This document shows positions 1 to 8,883 of a stretch of DNA of 64,000 bases, piece by piece. Below the pieces are notes generated by a model. The model made no database searches. It saw nothing but the letters and a program-made list of their open reading frames with translations, and was not told the DNA's origin. The position numbers and the translations under genes are program-made. How positions within the stretch are numbered: the first letter of the stretch is position 1; every line of letters starts with the position of its first letter. The DNA comes from an uncultured bacterium (GTDB taxonomy: Bacteria; Muiribacteriota; Ozemobacteria; Ozemobacterales; Ozemobacteraceae): the NCBI GenBank assembly GCA_937949615.1, contig CALEDQ010000023.1, forward strand, positions 124,001 to 188,000. Direction: 5' to 3'.

Positions 1-605
1 ATCAGCAGGCCAAGAGTGAAGCTGTGTGACCAGGTGCGGTGCCATGGCAGAAAGACGATCTCGACCTTGCCGGTCGGGCGCTTGACGAATTCAAAGCAGG
101 GGCCGGTCATGATCGCGATCTGCGATTTTTTATCGAACTGCTGGAAGAATTCACAATCGACCTTGACGCGTGCATTCGCTCTGACCGGGTCTTTCAACTC
201 GGTGCCTTCGAACGGAATCTGGCCGGTATCGACTTCGGGACCGATTTCGACGACGACTTCGCTGGTGGTCGAATCGAAGCCAAGCGTGTAGCTGCGCCAG
301 CGGTTCGAAGCGAGCTGCATGGTGTGCAGCTGCACGGTGCCACGGCCCTCGGCGATTGCCTTTCTGATAGCGTTGGCAACGCCTTCGGCAATGACTCTCG
401 CGTCGAGATTATCGGGATCGGGTCTGATTTCGAAGTCAGACTTGTGAAAGTAGCGGGCGAATTTGAAATCGAGGGTATCGGGCATGATGCCGAAGATACC
501 GCCGAGACAGAGAATGAAAGACTGTTCCTGAGAGGCCATGTGAACAGCCTGCGGAAAGAAGCTTGCTACAGCGATGCCGGAAATGAAATGTGTAAAGCCT
601 TTCAT
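1..605 (-). CDS. YdjM-like metal-dependent membrane hydrolase (partial)
   Basis: The gene starts at the ATG at 605-603 and runs off the left edge; 201 codons are visible. It begins MKGFTHFISGIAVA, has GGIFGIMPDTLDF near residue 40 and a WHRTWSHS motif near the visible end. This His/Asp pattern is typical of the YdjM/DUF457 family of inner-membrane predicted metal-dependent hydrolases. A long soluble insert (about residues 60-185) separates the first motif from WHRTWSHS, longer than in YdjM. The start lies one base after the TGA of the TctA-like permease gene, so it is the fourth gene of a minus-strand operon. Substrate unknown. Confidence 0.72.
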   Translation of the reverse strand, partial: MKGFTHFISGIAVASFFPQAVHMASQEQSFILCLGGIFGIMPDTLDFKFARYFHKSDFEIRPDPDNLDARVIAEGVANAIRKAIAEGRGTVQLHTMQLASNRWRSYTLGFDSTTSEVVVEIGPEVDTGQIPFEGTELKDPVRANARVKVDCEFFQQFDKKSQIAIMTGPCFEFVKRPTGKVEIVFLPWHRTWSHSFTLGLL

Positions 606-606
606 A

Positions 607-1953
607 TCAGATTAACCCCAGAAATCTTAATACGTCGTTTCCGTAACCTGCCATGTTGAGACAGACCGGAAGCAGCAGAACACCCATGAGGTTCATTCTG
701 CGCGCCTGAAACATTACGGGTAACAGACCAATCCCGGTAGCAACGGCCATGATCGCCATGCCGCCCCAGCCGGTGAAACTGTAGACCCCGGGAATTACGA
801 GAATGAGAGCAATTACTGAAACCCAGTGATATGGAATCTTTTCGACCATTTTGATGCACAGTTTTGTGAACGGCATCAGCAGCAGAAATGAAATGCCGGC
901 TGAAAACAGCATCAGGGCAACAAACATGGCATATTCTTTCATCGTCAGAACCGAAACGACTGGAGTGACGATCCAGGCCAGACCGCCGCGGGTAAGGCTG
1001 AGGCCGGGTATGAAGAACAGCAGAAAGGAACCGACGTAATAGACGGTTTTGCAGGTGCCATAAGACATGACGAACAGACGCCCGTCACGCTGCGCAGTTG
1101 CATGACCGGCCATCAGGCCGCCGACGCCGGCGGTGACGATCGGCACGTAAGCTGCGAAGAAACCACCGAGAAAGCCGCCGAAAGTGCCACGTACCACAAG
1201 GTCCCAGTCGAGTTCCATTGACGGCGATTCGTGCTGTTTAGGAATTGCCCCGATGTTGATGATATTGGTGATCAGCCACGGAATTGCAAACAGACCGACG
1301 AAAACCGGAGTGATGCTCTGAAAGGCGAAGTCGACCGGCACCATGGTCTTGGCCATGACGATAAAGCCGAGCAGACCTGAGAGCAGGAAGGTTATCAGAC
1401 CTACGCCCAGGAATTTCCAGCCTTCGAGAAAATTGGCCCAGCAGCTGTCTGACTGACTGATGCCTTTTGGCCATTCAGAAAGCACGGCATACGAGATGAC
1501 CGCGCCGATGATCCAGAACATGTGCGGACTGGTGATCGTTTTGAGACCGGGCAGAAACAGCAGAAACAGCGGTGCCATTACCGCCAGGGCGATGATGCCG
1601 CCAAGTGCGCCAACGCCGGTGAGAATGATCGATTCGTAACCTCTGCCTTTAGCGAGCCAGTCGGCGCTCGGCAGAATGTAATACGACAGACTTTCGTCAC
1701 CGGGCCCGAAGTAGGTTGCCGGCACCGTATTGAGTATCGAATAGCCGACAATCATACCGATGCACAGCGATACGAGCTGCATCGGGGCCATGGTGGCTTC
1801 GAACTTGAGAATCACGAGCAGAAAGATGCCGATGACGTTGTAGATGTGCAGCGCCGGCAGAAATGAGATCAGACATGAGAACAGCACGCCGATGGTGCAG
1901 AAGTAAAGAAGGTCCAGGTATTCCGGATGCAGAAGGTGTTCCAGAAATGCCAT
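607..1953 (-). CDS. TctA-like (DUF112) polytopic membrane permease
   Basis: A 448-residue protein with about ten to twelve hydrophobic segments. The stretch from about residue 68 (GYSILNTVPATYFGPGDES) to the GRGYESIILTGVGALGG segment matches the COG1784/TctA-type permease family, which in bacteria forms the large membrane subunit of tripartite tricarboxylate transporters. No TctB or periplasmic TctC gene is nearby, so it resembles the stand-alone version rather than a classical TTT system. ATG at 1953, two bases after the OB-fold protein gene; its TGA is one base before the next start. Transport substrate cannot be inferred. Confidence 0.7.
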   Translation of the reverse strand: MAFLEHLLHPEYLDLLYFCTIGVLFSCLISFLPALHIYNVIGIFLLVILKFEATMAPMQLVSLCIGMIVGYSILNTVPATYFGPGDESLSYYILPSADWLAKGRGYESIILTGVGALGGIIALAVMAPLFLLFLPGLKTITSPHMFWIIGAVISYAVLSEWPKGISQSDSCWANFLEGWKFLGVGLITFLLSGLLGFIVMAKTMVPVDFAFQSITPVFVGLFAIPWLITNIINIGAIPKQHESPSMELDWDLVVRGTFGGFLGGFFAAYVPIVTAGVGGLMAGHATAQRDGRLFVMSYGTCKTVYYVGSFLLFFIPGLSLTRGGLAWIVTPVVSVLTMKEYAMFVALMLFSAGISFLLLMPFTKLCIKMVEKIPYHWVSVIALILVIPGVYSFTGWGGMAIMAVATGIGLLPVMFQARRMNLMGVLLLPVCLNMAGYGNDVLRFLGLI

Positions 1954-1955
1954 GC

Positions 1956-3008
1956 TCAGTTACCTCCTGCGGGCGGATTATCCACAGCTGCCGGTGTTTC
2001 GGTGGTCGCAGCGGGGACAGAAGGTGCGGATGGCTCAGCCACCGGGGCCGGTTCAACAGATGAACTGCTGGAATCGCCGGTTGCCGGAACTGCCGGGGCA
2101 TCTGCCGCTGGAGTTGTCGGGCTCTCAGATGTGGCCGGAGCTTCGTTGGTGACGGTGTCGGCGCTGACTCTGCTGACAACCTTGAAAGCCCCCTTCTTGA
2201 GAACTTTGACTTCGAGCTTGTCCTTGAAGGTTTCGACTTTACCGTTGGCTTCGACGAGGTCGCCAGGGCGCAGCGGCTGATCGGATTCGAGACATTCGAC
2301 CGGAACCCAGATCGGGAACCCTGATTTGCCGTCATCGATGTTGACGATTGTGCCGGTCGGAAACTTTTTCGTGCTGAGCACGCTGCCGGTAATATTGACA
2401 AAGCGGCCGATCAGAGCGTTGTCGACTTTGTCAGGGTCGACGTCTTTAACGGTTTCGGGGGCCGGGGCCGCGCCGCGTTTGATGAAGGCGATGTGCTCGG
2501 ATGCATTGATCAGCAGGCTGGGGGTGTCTTTCTGAAACCTTACCTGGCCTTCGACTGAAATGATGTCGCCCTTGTTCGGCACAAGGTTTTTCGCTTCGAT
2601 TTCTTTGGCAACTTTGGCATAGGCTGAGACCCTTATGGTAAGTGGGTTTTCGACGTCGCCCTGAGCCATGACAAAGCCGAGCGAACCCCATTTCGGGTGT
2701 ACACCGTAGCTCTGGGTGACTTCGCCGACGATGCGCACATGTGCAAAGTTGCTCAGCGGGCCGAGATCAGAGATTTTTACTTCCGGAGTTTTTACGTGTC
2801 TGGCGAAGAACAGCAGCATCAGCAGACCCACGGTTGAGGTGAGCACCGCTATCCATTTAAAAACTCTGATCGACAGGCGCTTCTGGGTCAATGCCTGACA
2901 GTATGGGCAGCGGGTATAGATGCCGACAAAGCGCCCGCAGCTCTGACAGTGGGTTTCCTGTTGGTAGCGTTCTTCCGGGGTCTGGGTTTTTGGTTTTTCC
3001 TGTTCCAT
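1956..3008 (-). CDS. Zinc-ribbon, single-pass membrane protein with two OB-fold domains
   Basis: A 350-residue protein. An N-terminal zinc ribbon (C21, C24, C34, C37) is followed by one membrane helix at about 51-69. Two OB-fold-like repeats follow (about 85-180 and 195-285); each has a 'VRIVGEV'/'VNITGSV' strand and a GD-x-V/I turn, as in the tRNA_anti-like/DUF4131-type OB folds of envelope proteins. The last 60 residues are a Pro/Ala/Ser/Thr tail. Sits 16 bases after the amidase gene and just before the TctA-like gene in the same operon. The OB folds resemble those in the exported protein at 61440-62102. Molecular function unknown. Confidence 0.6.
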   Translation of the reverse strand: MEQEKPKTQTPEERYQQETHCQSCGRFVGIYTRCPYCQALTQKRLSIRVFKWIAVLTSTVGLLMLLFFARHVKTPEVKISDLGPLSNFAHVRIVGEVTQSYGVHPKWGSLGFVMAQGDVENPLTIRVSAYAKVAKEIEAKNLVPNKGDIISVEGQVRFQKDTPSLLINASEHIAFIKRGAAPAPETVKDVDPDKVDNALIGRFVNITGSVLSTKKFPTGTIVNIDDGKSGFPIWVPVECLESDQPLRPGDLVEANGKVETFKDKLEVKVLKKGAFKVVSRVSADTVTNEAPATSESPTTPAADAPAVPATGDSSSSSVEPAPVAEPSAPSVPAATTETPAAVDNPPAGGN

Positions 3009-3024
3009 GATTTCCTCGGTTTTC

Positions 3025-4932
3025 TTAGAATCCTGACTTGAGAACCTGAATGAGCTGCATTACCAGCTTTTCAGAGTAATCGGGCGGCAACTGTTCGGGA
3101 AAGGCGAATACCATGGCGGTCGCGCCGGTGTGGGCTATTTCGTAATCGCTGCCGGCATCAACTTTAACCTTGATCGGCGGGTTTTCGTTCGCCAGACCGA
3201 GACTGACGGCGTCGGCGATCATTTTGCCACGGCCGCCGCGATGATAGTGCCTGATGCTCATGCCGCCAGCCAGTTCGCGTTTGAACGACAGCAGCATGTC
3301 GAGTTTCTGGTCGAGATTGGCTTCGAGAACCGCCTGATATTCAGGGTTCTGAATGTTCTCGGGCAGATTCAGTCTGACAACTTCGGCGCCGGCACTCATC
3401 AGGGGCTTAACCAGTTTGCGCACCAGATTGTCGAAGCTGAGCGGCGCCATGATGGCGATTCTTTTGCCGAGCATTTTTTCAGCAATCGGGGCCAGTCTGA
3501 TTTCTGGCAATGCCAGGGGTTCACCGGCAGTTTTTACCCAGAAATCGACCTTTTCATAGCCAAGCGGTGGCTGAATGTCGAGCTTGATATTGCCGTAAAT
3601 CATCGGATACTGGCAGAAAAAGTAGCCACCGGGGCCGGTATGCGTCTGCCAGGCTTTGCCGTATCTGATTTTCGCGTTCTGAATCGGATTACCGCTGCTG
3701 GTAAGCAGACGACCGAGAACGTAACGCTGTACCGGACGTCGCACCGGAATATCGTAACGGGCGATGACTTCGTCTTCGATAACGAGGCCGACGGCGACGA
3801 AATCCTTTTCGCTGCCGTCGAGTTCGAGGTAGAGATTGCTTTCGCCCTTGTCTGAAGTGCGGGCGTTGATGATTTTGCCCTGATAATGCAGGGCAACATC
3901 GGCAGTCCGGGCGTTGACACGACCCTGATCGTCACGCAGCGTCACTTTGAGCGGGAAGCGGCCTTTAAAGCCCTCTGCTATGAAGGGAGCGACCGGTTCG
4001 ACGCTGCTGTTGGCGAACGGCAGGCTGACGAGAAGTTTTACGCGGGTGCGCGCCGAATATGAGCCGTCAGCGGCAGTGAAAGTCAGCTGGACATCGTATT
4101 CGCCGCTGGCGAGCGGGCGGTTGTTATACAGACGGTAGGAATGCCCGAACGAGGGCAGCTTGTCAAAGCCGAAGCCAGAAGCATTATCGGGCACGATACG
4201 GGCATGAACTTTGGTGATTTCCTTGCTGGCGGTGAAAATCAGGTTGAAGTAGGGGGTGTCGATCTTGACCGGGCCCTCGGCGACGAGCAGTTTGACTTTG
4301 AGCAGCCCGTCTTTGAAAGACTCCTTGATTGCCTGACGAAGAGCTTCGGCCTGATTGGTGAGAGCTTTGCCGGTTTTGAGACCTTTTTCGATATGCGGAA
4401 TCGAAATGTAGCCGCCCTCGGTAAGCACTGCCGGCGATGGGTTGTTGCGCAGAACGAAGAAACCGGCAGGAACTATGATCGATTCTTCCCCGAAACCGAA
4501 TTCGGCGAGCTCATCAGTCATATTGCGGCCAACCGCCTGCGAAATGCCGTGATCGATCGCGTTGTAATAAATCTCGCTGCGGTCGGTATTTCTTGGCTTG
4601 AGCGAGGCGTTGTGGTGAATCGAGACGAAGAGGTCGGGCTTGAGCTTTTCAGCCATGGCGACACGCTCGCCGAGACTGAGCGTCGTGTCTTTTTCGCGGG
4701 TCATCTTGACCTCGGCCCCGTCGGCCCGCAGCAGATCGCGCAGGTAGCGGGCGACACGCAGATTGGTGTCAGATTCCTTGAGGCCGGTGGGCCCGACAGC
4801 ACCCGGGTCAGCTCCGCCATGCCCTGGGTCGAGAAGAATTGAGATCCCCTTGAGGGGTTTCAGGTTCTGGGCAAAGCCTGCGGTTGCGATAAGCAGAAAC
4901 GACAAAAAAATAGCTATTCTGTTTAATTTCAT
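3025..4932 (-). CDS. N-acetylmuramoyl-L-alanine amidase (Amidase_3) with long C-terminal region
   Basis: A zinc amidase that cuts the bond between muramic acid and the stem peptide, exported by a signal peptide (about residues 1-21). The Amidase_3 domain (about 30-220) carries all expected residues: H38 in DPGHGG, E53, H106 in SIHHNA and catalytic E172 in TEGGYIS. The C-terminal 400 residues hold beta-rich modules: one like a carboxypeptidase-regulatory fold near 405-445 and a last module near 485-630 (KRIAIMAPLSFDN). At 635 residues it is much longer than AmiA/AmiC (about 290-440). ATG at 4932; probably first gene of the operon running to the left edge. Confidence 0.85.
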   Translation of the reverse strand: MKLNRIAIFLSFLLIATAGFAQNLKPLKGISILLDPGHGGADPGAVGPTGLKESDTNLRVARYLRDLLRADGAEVKMTREKDTTLSLGERVAMAEKLKPDLFVSIHHNASLKPRNTDRSEIYYNAIDHGISQAVGRNMTDELAEFGFGEESIIVPAGFFVLRNNPSPAVLTEGGYISIPHIEKGLKTGKALTNQAEALRQAIKESFKDGLLKVKLLVAEGPVKIDTPYFNLIFTASKEITKVHARIVPDNASGFGFDKLPSFGHSYRLYNNRPLASGEYDVQLTFTAADGSYSARTRVKLLVSLPFANSSVEPVAPFIAEGFKGRFPLKVTLRDDQGRVNARTADVALHYQGKIINARTSDKGESNLYLELDGSEKDFVAVGLVIEDEVIARYDIPVRRPVQRYVLGRLLTSSGNPIQNAKIRYGKAWQTHTGPGGYFFCQYPMIYGNIKLDIQPPLGYEKVDFWVKTAGEPLALPEIRLAPIAEKMLGKRIAIMAPLSFDNLVRKLVKPLMSAGAEVVRLNLPENIQNPEYQAVLEANLDQKLDMLLSFKRELAGGMSIRHYHRGGRGKMIADAVSLGLANENPPIKVKVDAGSDYEIAHTGATAMVFAFPEQLPPDYSEKLVMQLIQVLKSGF

Positions 4933-5062
4933 GCATCAATCTTACCATAAGCACAGCAACCTGCAAATATTATGAATGTACGACAAAATATCATGTCTGA
5001 AATTTTAATGCGGCCGTCGCTTCTTTAGGTCTGCTTTCAGCTGAACAATATCAGCCATAATG

Positions 5063-5094
5063 CAGACCGCCCGACATTGCAGCCGGGCGGTCTG
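5063..5094 (-). terminator. Hairpin downstream of amtB, possible terminator
   Basis: A perfect 11-bp stem (5063-5073 with 5084-5094) around a 10-nt loop lies 44 bases past the amtB stop. No T-run follows on the minus strand, so it is not a canonical intrinsic terminator; it may stabilise the 3' end or work with Rho. The 205 bp between amtB and the amidase gene hold no gene. Confidence 0.35.
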
Positions 5095-5137
5095 AACAAC
5101 ATTGAGTGAGTCTATTTCTGTCGAAAGCTGGCGGAGA

Positions 5138-6355
5138 TCAGATTCCTTCGTAAGCCTGCTCACCGTGAATGGCTTCGTCAAGACCATTCTGCTGATCTGC
5201 AGCTGCGATTTTAACCGGAGTTATTTTATCGATAAGCATCAGCATCAGGTATGTGAAACCAAAAGCATAGATTGAGCTGGCAACGATTGTTCCAATCTGG
5301 GTCATGAAAAAAGCGGAATTTCCATAGAACAGTCCATCGGCACCGAGAGGATTAACCGCTTTACTTCCCAAAATGCCGAGCATGACGATCCCGATCATGC
5401 CGCCAACGCCGTGAACACCCCATACATCGAGAGCATCATCCAGTTCCAGCCGGTTTTTCAGCATTACGGCGAGGTAACAGACAACGCCAGAAACAATTCC
5501 GATTACAGCTGCACTGCCAAGGCTTACGTAACCGGCGGCAGGGGTTATGGTTGCCAGGCCGGCCACTGAGCCGGTCAGCAGACCAAGAAATTTGGGTTTG
5601 CCGACGCTCAGCCATTCAATTATCAACCAGGCAAAGCCGGCGAATGAAGCAGCCACGTCGGTATTCAAAAAGGCCTGAGCGGTTACTCCATCGACTTTGA
5701 GTTCGGAGCCGGCATTGAATCCATACCAGCCGAACCAGAGAAGTCCGGTTCCGAGCGCAACAAGAGGGATGCTGTGTGGAAGATTATCTTTGATTGCCCG
5801 CTTGCCCACAAAAATAACGGAAGCAAGGGCTGCCATTCCGGCAATGTTGTGAACCACGATGCCACCGGCGAAGTCGAGAACTCCCAGCTTGGCCAGATAG
5901 CCATTTCCCCAGATCATGTGAACGAACGGGAAGTAAACCAGAAACAGCCAGCTGGTCAGAAACAGAGTATAGGCCTTGAAAGTTACACGGTTGGCAAAGG
6001 CGCCGGTGATCAGGGCCGGAGTTATGATGGCAAACATCATCTGGTAAGAAGCGAAGACGAATTCAGGAATGCCCGCATTGACCGGCGATGGCGAGCTCAG
6101 AGTGACCCCCGCAAAGAAAGCCTTGTCGAAATTGCCGATAAAACCGCCTTCGCCGCCGCTGAAGCAGAGAGAATAGCCGCATATATACCAGATTACGGTT
6201 GTCAGACATAAAGAGAAAAAGCTCTGCATCATGATTGCGAGAACATTTTTTCGACCGACAAGGCCGCCGTAGAAGAATGCCAGGCCAGGCGTCATAAGCA
6301 TGACGAGACTGGTGGCGATAAGCATAAAGCCGGTATCACCTGTGTTGAAATTCAT
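5138..6355 (-). CDS. amtB: Ammonium transporter Amt/AmtB
   Basis: A 405-residue Amt family channel that moves ammonium/ammonia across the inner membrane, with about eleven hydrophobic segments. It keeps the twin pore histidines H169 (VVHNIAG) and H315 (WGVHGVGG) and the conserved D161 in LDFAGG. Like many Amt proteins lacking a cleaved signal, it starts directly with MNFNTGDTGF. A ribosome site (AAGGAAAGGG) sits 5' of the ATG at 6355. No glnK (PII) gene is adjacent, which is unusual. The first 35 codons and 75 bp upstream form one copy of a 182-bp tandem repeat. A sensor kinase/regulator pair lies upstream on the same strand. Confidence 0.95.
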   Translation of the reverse strand: MNFNTGDTGFMLIATSLVMLMTPGLAFFYGGLVGRKNVLAIMMQSFFSLCLTTVIWYICGYSLCFSGGEGGFIGNFDKAFFAGVTLSSPSPVNAGIPEFVFASYQMMFAIITPALITGAFANRVTFKAYTLFLTSWLFLVYFPFVHMIWGNGYLAKLGVLDFAGGIVVHNIAGMAALASVIFVGKRAIKDNLPHSIPLVALGTGLLWFGWYGFNAGSELKVDGVTAQAFLNTDVAASFAGFAWLIIEWLSVGKPKFLGLLTGSVAGLATITPAAGYVSLGSAAVIGIVSGVVCYLAVMLKNRLELDDALDVWGVHGVGGMIGIVMLGILGSKAVNPLGADGLFYGNSAFFMTQIGTIVASSIYAFGFTYLMLMLIDKITPVKIAAADQQNGLDEAIHGEQAYEGI

Positions 6356-6612
6356 AGTTTACCCTTTCCTTGGTGTGACTTCAGAGTTCGCCATGGCTCA
6401 TTTAGAAGTTTTGCGTGACTGGCAGGCATATTTCGACCGACAAGGCCGCCGTAGAAGAATGCCAGGCCAGGCGTCATAAGCATGACGAGACTGGTGGCGA
6501 TAAGCATAAAGCCGGTATCACCTGTGTTGAAATTCATAGTTTACCCTTTCCTTGGTGTGACTTCAGAGTTCGCCATGGCTCATTTAGAAGTTTTGCGTGA
6601 CTGGCAGGCATA
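6249..6612. repeat. Perfect 182-bp tandem duplication across the amtB start
   Basis: 6249-6430 and 6431-6612 are identical over 182 bp. Each copy holds codons 1-35 of amtB, the start codon, the ribosome site and 75 bp of leader. The unit length is not a multiple of three, so the upstream copy leaves the amtB frame. There are no flanking inverted repeats or target-site duplication of an IS; slipped replication or an assembly error are the simple explanations. Confidence 0.95.
6352..6537 (-). pseudogene. Truncated amtB copy in the duplication (61 codons)
   Basis: From the duplicated ATG at 6537, the first 35 residues are identical to AmtB. The frame then crosses the repeat junction into 26 unrelated residues and stops with a TGA that overlaps the genuine amtB ATG (ATGA at 6355-6352). 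It carries the same ribosome site as amtB. If translated it makes only one membrane helix. Because its stop overlaps the real start it could act as an upstream frame coupled to amtB translation; this is inference. Confidence 0.7.
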
Positions 6613-6739
6613 TCACCCGGCATATCACCTTATGGTGAAGCCCTTTGCATGAGCTCTGGCATAAATCAGATACTGCCGCAGGGGTAAATCGGACAATCAG
6701 GAAAGCCGGAAATTCGAAGGTGAAAAATCCCTAGAAGTT

Positions 6740-7390
6740 CTAAAAAGAGGTAAGGCCTTCCCTGATCGCGTATTTGGTCAGCTCGGCTACCGTATGTATC
6801 TGGAGCTTGTCCATGATCTGCTTGCGATGTGTTTCAACCGTTTTAGTTGATATTTTGAGTCTGGCAGCGATTTCCTTGGTAGTTCGACCCTCTGTTATCA
6901 TCTGCAGAATTTCACGCTCGCGGGCGGTGAGAACCATAAAAACCGATTTCTCTACCGTCTCTGAACGCTGTCCGACAAATTCTCTTACTACGATATCGGT
7001 GATTGCCGGGCTGAGATAGGTCAGGTTTCTGAGCACGTTCACTATGGCAATATGAAGCTCTTCAAAAGCCGCGTCTTTCAGAACATAACCCTTTACTCCG
7101 GCTTTGAGCAATTCGGTGACAAAACGCTGCTCCGAGTGCATTGACAGTGCAATGATTCGGCACTCCGGAAAAAGCTGATGAATTTTTCTCGAAGCCTCGA
7201 TGCCGTTCAGCCCCGGCATTGTGATATCCATGATTACCAGATCAGGCATGAGCTTTTCCGCGAGACTGACTGCTTCGAAACCGTCGCTTGCTTCGCCGGT
7301 AACACTTAGCCCCGGTATTTTTTCGAGAAGCGATTTCAGCCCTTCACGAAAAATCTTGTGGTCATCTGCAATCAGAATTTTTTTTGTCAT
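6740..7390 (-). CDS. NarL/LuxR-type DNA-binding response regulator
   Basis: A 216-residue two-component regulator. The receiver (1-120) has acidic D9/D10, phospho-acceptor D55 (LVIMD) and K105. A LuxR/GerE helix-turn-helix is at about 149-210, with TAREREILQMITEGRTTKEI and the recognition-helix region STKTVETHRKQI. ATG at 7390, overlapping the last 29 bases of the kinase gene, so the two are cotranscribed. The next gene downstream is amtB, which makes a role in nitrogen or redox control possible but unproven. Confidence 0.9.
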   Translation of the reverse strand: MTKKILIADDHKIFREGLKSLLEKIPGLSVTGEASDGFEAVSLAEKLMPDLVIMDITMPGLNGIEASRKIHQLFPECRIIALSMHSEQRFVTELLKAGVKGYVLKDAAFEELHIAIVNVLRNLTYLSPAITDIVVREFVGQRSETVEKSVFMVLTAREREILQMITEGRTTKEIAARLKISTKTVETHRKQIMDKLQIHTVAELTKYAIREGLTSF

Positions 7391-8693
7391 TGGCCGCTTT
7401 GCCCTTTTCCTGTAACGAAAGAGTTGCGATTACACTTGTTCCGCTGCCTGGCACAGATTCTATATCAAGAGTGCCGCCAAGCTCAAGAATCTGTTCGCGC
7501 ACGTTGAAAAGCCCAAAAGAGTCTTCGCGCAGAACCTTTCTTTTCCATTCATTGACTGAAAACCCCAGACCATTGTCTTCGACCTTCAAAAAGAGCTTCT
7601 CCCGGTCGCGTAAAAGAGTGACGGAAATCTTTGAGGCTTTGGCATGCCTGGCAACGTTATTGAGCAGTTCCCGACAGCCGCGAAAAACCGTCAGGCGGAT
7701 CTGCTCTGAAATTTTCGTCAGGTCTCCGGCGGTGTTAAAAGAAACCTGGATGTGGTGTTTGTCACTGAACTTTTCTATCAGCCATGGAATCGAAGATGAC
7801 AATTCGAGCTCATATATAATCGGCGAACTGATTTCTGATGTCAGGCTCCTGGTAGATTTTATGGTTTTCTCAAGCAATGTTCTGATATCGTCGATTTCCT
7901 GCTCGAGACCATAAAAAATGGCTTCGCCATGCAGCGAAAGAAGTTTCATTTTCATTGCTGCAAGTGCCTGACCGATCGTATCGTGCAGGTTGGCGGCAAT
8001 GGTCCGGCGCTGCTGCTCTTCCTGTTTCGTGGTTCTGGCAAGCAGCTTGCGCAGTTTATTGCGAAAAGCCTTGAGCCTGAGTTCGCCGCGTTCGCTTCTG
8101 GCAGCTTCTCTTGTCAGTTCCTGATTCAGGCGTGTCAGCTGCCGGGTTCTTTCGGCAACCTTTTTTTCAAGAGAAGCATTGTTTTTACGCAGAAGAAGCT
8201 GGTAGATTCTCTGTTCTATGTGTGATTGCAGCATGTGGGCCAGAGAATTCAGCAGTGCTCTTTCTTCAGAGAGAAATGGGCCCTCTTTTTCTGGAGGTCT
8301 CTCTTCAAGATAGGCAATTTGAATGCTTCCCTGTTTTCCATTTCTTGTTGAAAATTCAACAATCTGCTTCCATGGCGTCTCTTTAAAGTTGTCTGTCGAG
8401 AAAACCGAGTTGCCGTAACGTATTTGTGCTGAAGCTATTTCTGGATACTGCCATCCAGCAGGCAGAATATTGACCAGGCGTCGAAGAGTCTGTCTGAGTT
8501 TCTGTGGAGCTTTCTGAAAAAGCCTGGAAGCTTTATGAAGTACCGTCAATTCTTTGACCCGTTCCCGAAGCTTGCGAAAAACTCTGGGTCTGCGCCTGGG
8601 CGAAGCCGCGTAGTTATCCTTGAAATCAGAGGGAAAAGACATCAGGTTAATGTTTTCATGTCTGGTGAATTGGGTCTGGTCAGATTTTAGCAT
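7362..8693 (-). CDS. Soluble NarX/NreB-type sensor histidine kinase with GAF-like domain
   Basis: A 443-residue kinase without membrane segments. Residues 45-165 look like a degenerate GAF domain; 165-230 is a coiled coil; 225-300 is the HisKA_3 dimerisation domain with phospho-histidine H237 (NLHDTIGQ); 325-430 is the HATPase domain (N-box ELLNNVARHA, G1 DNGLGF, G2-like GSGTS). No Cys cluster of the NreB type is seen, so the signal is unknown. ATG at 8693 taken as start; M18 (8642) is an alternative. Partner is the overlapping response regulator gene; a secreted propeller protein is encoded divergently. Confidence 0.88.
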   Translation of the reverse strand: MLKSDQTQFTRHENINLMSFPSDFKDNYAASPRRRPRVFRKLRERVKELTVLHKASRLFQKAPQKLRQTLRRLVNILPAGWQYPEIASAQIRYGNSVFSTDNFKETPWKQIVEFSTRNGKQGSIQIAYLEERPPEKEGPFLSEERALLNSLAHMLQSHIEQRIYQLLLRKNNASLEKKVAERTRQLTRLNQELTREAARSERGELRLKAFRNKLRKLLARTTKQEEQQRRTIAANLHDTIGQALAAMKMKLLSLHGEAIFYGLEQEIDDIRTLLEKTIKSTRSLTSEISSPIIYELELSSSIPWLIEKFSDKHHIQVSFNTAGDLTKISEQIRLTVFRGCRELLNNVARHAKASKISVTLLRDREKLFLKVEDNGLGFSVNEWKRKVLREDSFGLFNVREQILELGGTLDIESVPGSGTSVIATLSLQEKGKAANDKKNSDCR

Positions 8694-8883
8694 TTAATTC
8701 AGACTTCTACGATTATTTTTTTCTTAAGCGGTTCTGCCGGCCTGCCAGGCTCAGAATCTGTTCCTGTGAAACCTCCATAAAAAAATGATGGCAGATCAAC
8801 CCCGGGTGTTTTGATATGATAAAATCTGGTAACATCTGTTAATAATGGTCTATACATCGAGAAATTGCGTGGGAGGTGCATTA

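Noticed and set aside
39..659. Long plus-strand open frame at the left edge
   Set aside because: It is the reverse strand of the YdjM-like gene, whose minus-strand translation has clear family motifs and fits the operon.
5005..5187. Minus-strand frame downstream of and overlapping amtB
   Set aside because: It overlaps the amtB end in another frame and has no domain-like sequence; it also spans the hairpin at 5063-5094.
6646..6661. Sigma-54-like sequence upstream of amtB
   Set aside because: The minus-strand TGCCAGAGCTCATGCA has the GC at -12 but lacks the invariant GG at -24.
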